Shown: positions 58,602 to 64,000 of the stretch, piece by piece
Position numbering within the stretch: position 1 is the stretch's first letter
Layout: every line of letters starts with the position of its first letter
NCBI RefSeq assembly: GCF_003473485.1
Contig: NC_053043.1
Location: forward strand, 11,852,001-11,916,000
DNA from: Medicago truncatula
Taxonomy: Eukaryota > Streptophyta > Magnoliopsida > Fabales > Fabaceae
DNA length: 64,000 bases
Direction: 5' to 3'
Notes under the pieces: generated by a model
Seen by the model: only the letters and a program-made list of their open reading frames with translations
Told to the model about the DNA's origin: nothing
The model's database searches: none
Made by a program: the position numbers and the translations under genes

Positions 58602-60230
58602 ATGGCAAAATCAAATCCAATTTCTCTATGCTATTTTTCTATACCATTTTTTGTTCTTAGTGTTTTTTTCTCTGCATCGTTGGCAGCACCAACAGAATCT
58701 TTGTACACCACTTTTCTTCACTGTCTCACACAAAACAACACAGATCCAACAATCTCCAACATTGTTTTCTCTCAAACAAACACTTCATTTTCCATTGTTC
58801 TTAAAAACTACATACGTAACGCACGTTTCAACACAACTTCAACGACAAAACCATTACTCATAGTAACTCCAAAACAACCCTCACATGTTCAATCCACTGT
58901 TATATGTGCCAAGCAAGTCAATATTCAAATCAAAATCAGAAGTGGTGGACATGATTATGAGGGTATTTCTTATGTAAATCAATCACCCTTTATCATACTT
59001 GATATGTTTAATCTTAGAACAATCAATGTTGATATAAAGAACGAAGTTGCTTACGTTCAAGGTGGTGCTACACTTGGTGAAGTTTATTATAGAATTTATG
59101 AGAAGAGTAAGGTTCATGGTTTTCCTGCTGGTGTGTGTCCAACTGTCGGTGTTGGTGGTCATTTCAGTGGTGGAGGGTATGGTACAATGTTGCGAAAATA
59201 TGGTTTATCTGTTGATAATATTATTGATGCTGAAATTGTTGATGTTAAGGGTAGGCTTTTGAATAGGAAATCAATGGGTGAAGATCTTTTTTGGGCTATA
59301 CTAGGTGGTGGTGGTGCTAGTTTCGGTGTTGTTCTGTCTTATACTGTTAAATTAGTAGCGGTTCCTGAAACCGTTACTGTTTTTCGTATTGAGAAAACTT
59401 TGGAACAGAATGCTACTGATCTTGTTGTTCAATGGCAACAAGTTGCGCCGACAACGGATAATAGGCTTTTTATGAGGCTTCTTTTGCAACCTATAACTTC
59501 TAAGGTTGTTAAAGGAACAAAAACTATTAGAGCTTCTGTTGTTGCTATGTTCCTCGGCAGGGCCGAGGAACTAGTAGGGATTTTAGGGAAACAGTTTCCA
59601 CTTTTGGGATTGAAGAAAACAGATTGTATTGAATTGAGTTGGATTAATTCTGTTATATGGTATAATGATGCTGATGATTTTAACAAAGGTGCGAAACCGG
59701 AGAGTCTTTTGGATAGGAATCTTAATTCCGCGGCTTTCGGTAAGAGGAAATCTGATTATGTTCAGAAAGCTATTTCAAAAGATGATTTGGAAGGGATATG
59801 GAAAAAGATGATTGAGTTGGGAAAAGTTGGATTTGTTTTCAACCCTTATGGTGGAAAAATGGCTGAGATTCCGGCCGATGCAACGCCATTTCCTCACCGT
59901 GCCGGGAATTTGTTCAAAATTCAATTCTCAGTGAATTGGAATGATCCAGCACCTAATGCAACAGTTGGTTTTTTGAATCAAGCTAAGGTACTTTATAGTT
60001 ACATGACACCTTATGTGTCAAAGAATCCTAGAAGTGCTTATATAAATTATAGAGACCTTGATATTGGGATTAATAGTTTTGGTAAGAATAGTTATGAAGA
60101 AGGTGAAGTTTATGGCACTAAGTACTTTAATAATAATTTTGATAGGTTGGTTAAGATTAAGACTGCTGTTGATCCTGATAACTTTTTCAGGAATGAACAA
60201 AGTATTCCTGTTCTTCCTGGAAAGGCTTAG
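58602..60230 (+). CDS. BBE-like 4: berberine-bridge-enzyme-like FAD oxidoreductase, oxidase-type gatekeeper
   Basis: Intronless, 542 residues; starts MAKSNPISLCYFSIPFFVLS, a signal peptide ending near SLAAP. His117 (RSGGHDYEG) and Cys179 (AGVCPTVGVGG) anchor FAD. Val182 is the oxygen gatekeeper, predicting an oxidase. Unlike BBE-like 2 and 3 it keeps Tyr193 (GGGYG), Lys439 and Gln441 (FKIQF) and Tyr483 (NYRDLD), so its active site is the common family type. One oddity: the conserved FWAIRGGGG motif reads FWAILGGGG, with Leu234 (CTA, 59301-59303) where Arg is usual. The C-terminus EQSIPVLPGKA is normal. It is transcribed opposite to the other three copies and is more divergent, so it is an older paralogue. 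Substrate unknown. Confidence 0.92.
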   Translation: MAKSNPISLCYFSIPFFVLSVFFSASLAAPTESLYTTFLHCLTQNNTDPTISNIVFSQTNTSFSIVLKNYIRNARFNTTSTTKPLLIVTPKQPSHVQSTVICAKQVNIQIKIRSGGHDYEGISYVNQSPFIILDMFNLRTINVDIKNEVAYVQGGATLGEVYYRIYEKSKVHGFPAGVCPTVGVGGHFSGGGYGTMLRKYGLSVDNIIDAEIVDVKGRLLNRKSMGEDLFWAILGGGGASFGVVLSYTVKLVAVPETVTVFRIEKTLEQNATDLVVQWQQVAPTTDNRLFMRLLLQPITSKVVKGTKTIRASVVAMFLGRAEELVGILGKQFPLLGLKKTDCIELSWINSVIWYNDADDFNKGAKPESLLDRNLNSAAFGKRKSDYVQKAISKDDLEGIWKKMIELGKVGFVFNPYGGKMAEIPADATPFPHRAGNLFKIQFSVNWNDPAPNATVGFLNQAKVLYSYMTPYVSKNPRSAYINYRDLDIGINSFGKNSYEEGEVYGTKYFNNNFDRLVKIKTAVDPDNFFRNEQSIPVLPGKA

Positions 60231-61514
60231 ATTAGAGAATCATTAGTCTTTTTTTTTTTTTTTTTTACGAAAGAATCAATAAGTTGTAAGCCTTATACTG
60301 CATTATTTATGCTGTTAATAACAACAATTATGTCCTATATCATTGATACTCAATAGGAATTGAATTTGGTGATCTGAAATTTACAACGATCACGATATGA
60401 TTTGGTCTCTTATAGCTTAATTGAACGCTTTGGATTTAAATTTGAGCCCGAAAATACAACAACGTTGCAAATTTTCTGTTTAGGTCTTACACGATTGGTC
60501 GTTAGTCTTTTCAATTATAAATTAGATCAAATTATACAATTTGCATTAACCAAATAGTTTAGCTTAAAGAAGAGGCGTGTAAAATTAAATTTGGCTAAGA
60601 AAATGCAATAGTTATCATTTAACTCTTGCACTTGGAATTAGTCTCTAACCACTTGGGTTTATTAAAATTCATATGACTTGTGTTCGGGGCAGTTTGAAAA
60701 TTGGTTAAAATGCATTATTTAAAGTCTAAAACAAAGAAAAAGAGCAAGAAAATATTTCAGATTGTAGTCGACAATGGCTGAAATATCTGTACTATGCATG
60801 TGATATAGGTTAAGATAGGGACCAAATCTTGTGGCTATTATTTTAACAATTATCTTTGGTCTTTAAATTTTCCCGTGATGTTGACCCTTTAATAATTATT
60901 GCTTGATGTATTCCCATGGGCTTTTAAATACTTTCCATTTGGTGTTGAAATTTCAATTTAAAGAATGTAAATAAATTATTTATTAAAATATAATAATTAT
61001 TTAGTAATAATTTAATACTTTTTTCGGTAAATACTTTAACTTTTTCTAGTCAAAATAAATAAATACTTGTTATTATTTTCAAATTCATCATTATTTTCAG
61101 TCAAAAAAACTTCATCATCATTCAATAATTACCTTTTCTTAAAAAAGAATATGGTCAAAGATAAAAATTAAAATTACAAAACAACCAAACAAGGAGTTTG
61201 TACTTGTAACTCCAGAATATCTAATAGAAAAACTATTAATTTGAGTTAAATAGTCTTCTAAGTTGTTGCATAAGTCCAAAACCAGCTACATTTGTCACGT
61301 AAACTCTGCAGCAATTTATAAACCCACACTTTCACTTTCTTGGCAGCTGTATTTGCTTTTAATTTTGCAACTTTTCTCCTTTCGTTCCACACCGTCTAGG
61401 ATTTTATGTTTTTTCATAAAAATAAAAGGAAAAAAAACTAATTTTATTAATTATTAGACTGTTTGATATTAACACCACCAGATTTTTTTTTGGAGTATAT
61501 AATAAAATAAAATA
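60231..61514. other. 3' flank of BBE-like 4 and spacer
   Basis: AT-rich, no gene or bounded repeat. Confidence 0.45.
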
Positions 61515-61690
61515 AGGATAAATGCAGTTTTACCTCTCCTATTTTGATTGAATTAGATTTACCCCCTATTTTAATACTCGGAATTTTATCCCCTCAATTT
61601 TGATTGAATTTGGATTTTGCCCCCTTATTTTAAAACTCGGAATTTTACCCCCTCTGTTTTACGTTTTTTCAGGATTTTGTCCCCTATTTT
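61515..61690. repeat. Short repeats of a Mutator-like arm
   Basis: Phrases 'ttttaccccctattttaa', 'actcggaattttaccccct' and 'cctcaattttgattgaattt' recur two to three times. They resemble one arm of a TIR element like that at 34101, but the opposite arm is not found. Confidence 0.45.
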
Positions 61691-62559
61691 AAAATAAAGA
61701 ACCAAAAAATACTAGAAAAATAAAGAAACAATTAGAAAATATTAATTCGGTAAAAAAATAAAAAGAAAATATTAATTCGGAAGTCCTTGCATGCAATTAT
61801 GTTATTTAGGTTTCTTGATGTTTTGACGCTTAAAAAAATCATGTTTAATTCATGACTTGTTGTTATATATATATATATATTTTTTTTTTTTGAAATTTTG
61901 TGTTAGAGATGTTTATGATGTTCTTAATATTCATACGCAATAAACAATTCAAAAGTTTGAAGAGTACGTTTAATTTGACCTAAAGGTATGAACAAAAAGA
62001 TGAGAAATATTATGGGGGCTTGAAGTCGAAAATAAAACTAAAGGCACCAAAATTTTTTTTTAACTCAAACTAATATTTTTTATTTTTTATTTTCTAGTAA
62101 CACAACCAATATTTCCCTTACTATATAAGTTTTTAAGTATCAAAACATGAATTACTATGAAATTATAATGGATTTGATTTAGAATCAACCATTTTTAAAG
62201 AGAAGGTTCTCTTCCTTCTCTCTATACATCCTTCGCCATGTCCTAATGGTTGCAACCATCAACAACCATTTTTTTCTCCTACATCACCCAAAGAGGGAGC
62301 ATGAGATTTGTCCTCACATACTTCAACATTTCTGCAATCATGGAGAATTCTGCCCTCCTTTTTGTACCCCCATAAACTTACCATCATTAGACCATTCATC
62401 GGCAAAACCTCTGAACTACTCCTATTATGCCAAATTTTTCTATGAATGAGAAGAACCACCATAACTCTGTTTTCCTATACACGAGTCTTCTTCTTCCAAG
62501 TAAATACGGGGAATGATGTTCTCCTCATGTATTCTCTTTAAGAACCGTCACTTCCATAA

Positions 62560-63000
62560 CCATATGACTAGATTTGAGTTTGTTTATTTCAGGGCAAGGG
62601 TGGGTATATGCATCACAACCTCTGTGAACGATCTACCTAAAAACACTTTGTTATCATTGAAATCTCTGTTTGGATGGAGGAATGTTTTGAGGGAATTCAA
62701 CTACTTTGAGATGAATTCAAACAATATAATTCACCTTAAAGTAGTTGAATTCCCTCAAAACATTCCCCCATCCAAACACACTTTAAGGGTGATATACATA
62801 TATGTCGGTTCATATGTACACAACTTCGAGATGTTTATCCTCGTTTTAAACTCAACTCACATATCTTCTTCAATCTATTAAGAAATCTAGTTGTGTCTTT
62901 AACCCCTCACATCTCACAAAGCTAAAGCGACACCCTAACTTATCCATCTTTAAAGGGGTGAAGACATCTCCCACTTAGCCATGGCAGATATAAATATTCC
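62560..63000 (-). pseudogene. LINE ORF1 relic with RRM-like motif, split by a MITE
   Basis: The minus strand around 62880-62980 reads 'VGDVFTPLKMDKLGCRFSFV' then 'RCEGLKTQLDFLID'. This matches the RRM-like part of plant LINE ORF1 (DVFIPKK-x-D-x-G-x-RFGFVRF). On the far side of the MITE, around 62585-62640, 'VFLGRSFTEVVM' resembles the next ORF1 motif. Frameshifts and the insertion make it dead. Confidence 0.55.
62664..62783. mobile_element. MITE, 'agtgtgtttgga' family, copy 3 (near-perfect palindrome)
   Basis: 'tctgtttggatggaggaatg' at the left is inverted as 'cattcccccatccaaacaca' at the right. The 120-bp element is almost all stem and would fold into one long hairpin. Related longer copies are at 31866 and 37082. 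Confidence 0.75.
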
Positions 63001-63273
63001 TGAACCAACTTCATATTAGTGCAATCTGAGAAGTTCATAGAAAAAATGACCATTCATTTTGAGCCTTTGTGTAACCTAGATTCCCAGGACGACCCATAAC
63101 TTGGAGCTCATATTAAACCTAAAATCTCTTGATACTTACTCATACCATCATATAGCTAAGAATGGTTGATGGTTAGCTAGACTCGACGTTAGAAATCCAA
63201 CACATAATAACTATAACAACTATTGATGGCATGTCATATTGGAAATTGCAGGTATTTGGGTAGTCTTAAACGA

Positions 63274-63976
63274 TTACTCCATCCGTCCCCAATTATAAGC
63301 AAAAAAACTCAAATCACACTTATTAAGAAAACTAAAACATAAGAATTTTGAATATAATTGTGTTTTCTTTGGAATAAGTTTCATGGAAAGATGTAAAAAC
63401 ACTCCCTAGTACTCATGTGTGCTAAATTATAAGTTGCTTTGGAAAAAAATTTGTCCCAAATTTAAGTCGCTTTACAATTTCAATGAAGCATTAATGTTAC
63501 TTTTCTTATTGCACACTTACCTACGAGTGGTGATACATGTACATCCCCATGTGGCAATACACCTCTTACACCCACACAAAATCCTGACATGTGGCAAGGA
63601 AAAGGGAGAGGAGATGAAAGAGAAAGTATGATTGTGAGATGAAATTACCAAAATGTCCCTAATGCATGGGGTGTACAATAGGGTGTATGATTAAAGGGTG
63701 TTCATGTAACATTTTTCCTTACCTATTTATTACTCTCTATTTTCAATTCTGCAATTTATCTTTCACATACCACTTATTAAGGACAATTTTGTAAAACAAC
63801 GCATAATATATTTTTCCGTACAAAATTAATTACATTTTCATAATATGTATGAAATGTCCAAAACATCGTATATTTTAAGACAGAAGGAGAATTACGTTCG
63901 AAATCCAAAGATACATTCATTTTAATTTTTTAATTTTTTTGTTAAAGTGACATTCTATTTAAAAGAGAGGGAGTAT
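63274..63976. repeat. Stowaway-like relics
   Basis: 'ttactccatccgtccccaat' at about 63270 is a Stowaway-type start. Candidate ends are 'agacagaaggaga' (about 63880-63892) and 'aaaagagagggagtata' (about 63960-63976). Inner sequence is non-coding. Which end belongs to which start is unclear. Confidence 0.4.
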
Positions 63977-64000
63977 ATTCAATTGAATATTTCTCATTGG

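Noticed and set aside
62246-62449. 67-codon plus-strand frame as a small secreted protein
   Set aside because: No signal peptide or family motif; it lies in repeat-derived sequence and has an opposing frame of equal length.

Overview
This is eukaryotic nuclear DNA: AT-rich, with spliced plant genes separated by long repeat-filled spacers. Protein families, dispersed repeats (Mutator-like terminal inverted repeats, tRNA-derived SINEs, plant-mobile-domain transposons) and low GC all fit a legume. Medicago or a close relative is my best guess; this is an inference, not a match I could run. There is no bacterial, organellar or CRISPR signal.

Layout. 1-7.3 kb is gene-free and holds LINE, SINE and MITE relics. 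8.36-11.74 kb (+) is a complete six-coding-exon fatty acid 2-hydroxylase gene with an extra intron in its 5' leader. 14.53-23.21 kb (+) is an eight-exon gene for a 1287-residue coiled-coil protein of the EMB1611/MEE22 type, with two tiny upstream ORFs. 24.06-25.70 kb (-) is the first of four intronless berberine-bridge-enzyme-like (BBE-like) FAD oxidoreductase genes, lying tail to tail with EMB1611. 26-37 kb is almost pure transposon territory. 37.54-39.14 kb (+) is an intronless plant-specific TFIIB-related gene (PTF2-like). BBE-like 2 (40.66-42.25, -) and BBE-like 3 (48.38-49.99, -) are recent paralogues. A decayed plant-mobile-domain transposon (42.9-46.0 kb) lies between them. BBE-like 4 (58.60-60.23, +) follows 8 kb of LINE, SINE, Ty3/gypsy and MITE fragments. 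60.2-64.0 kb is gene-free.

How the genes relate. The four BBE-like genes form a loose cluster of secreted flavoproteins. All keep the His and Cys that bind FAD covalently, but their active sites differ. BBE-like 1 has the full residue set of the Arabidopsis AtBBE-like 13/15 monolignol dehydrogenases, including a Leu oxygen gatekeeper. The other three carry Val there, and copies 2 and 3 also replace an active-site Tyr and Lys by Phe and Gly. The remaining genes are single-copy housekeeping or developmental genes with no evident functional link to the cluster.

Most notable: a SINE inserted in the last codons of BBE-like 3, flanked by a 14-bp target duplication, now encodes its C-terminus and stop codon. 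A plant-mobile-domain transposon and a 726-bp internally deleted derivative share palindromic subterminal repeats. Several non-autonomous DNA transposons have readable target duplications. I found no convincing previously unknown biological system; the interest lies in enzyme divergence and the layering of mobile DNA.
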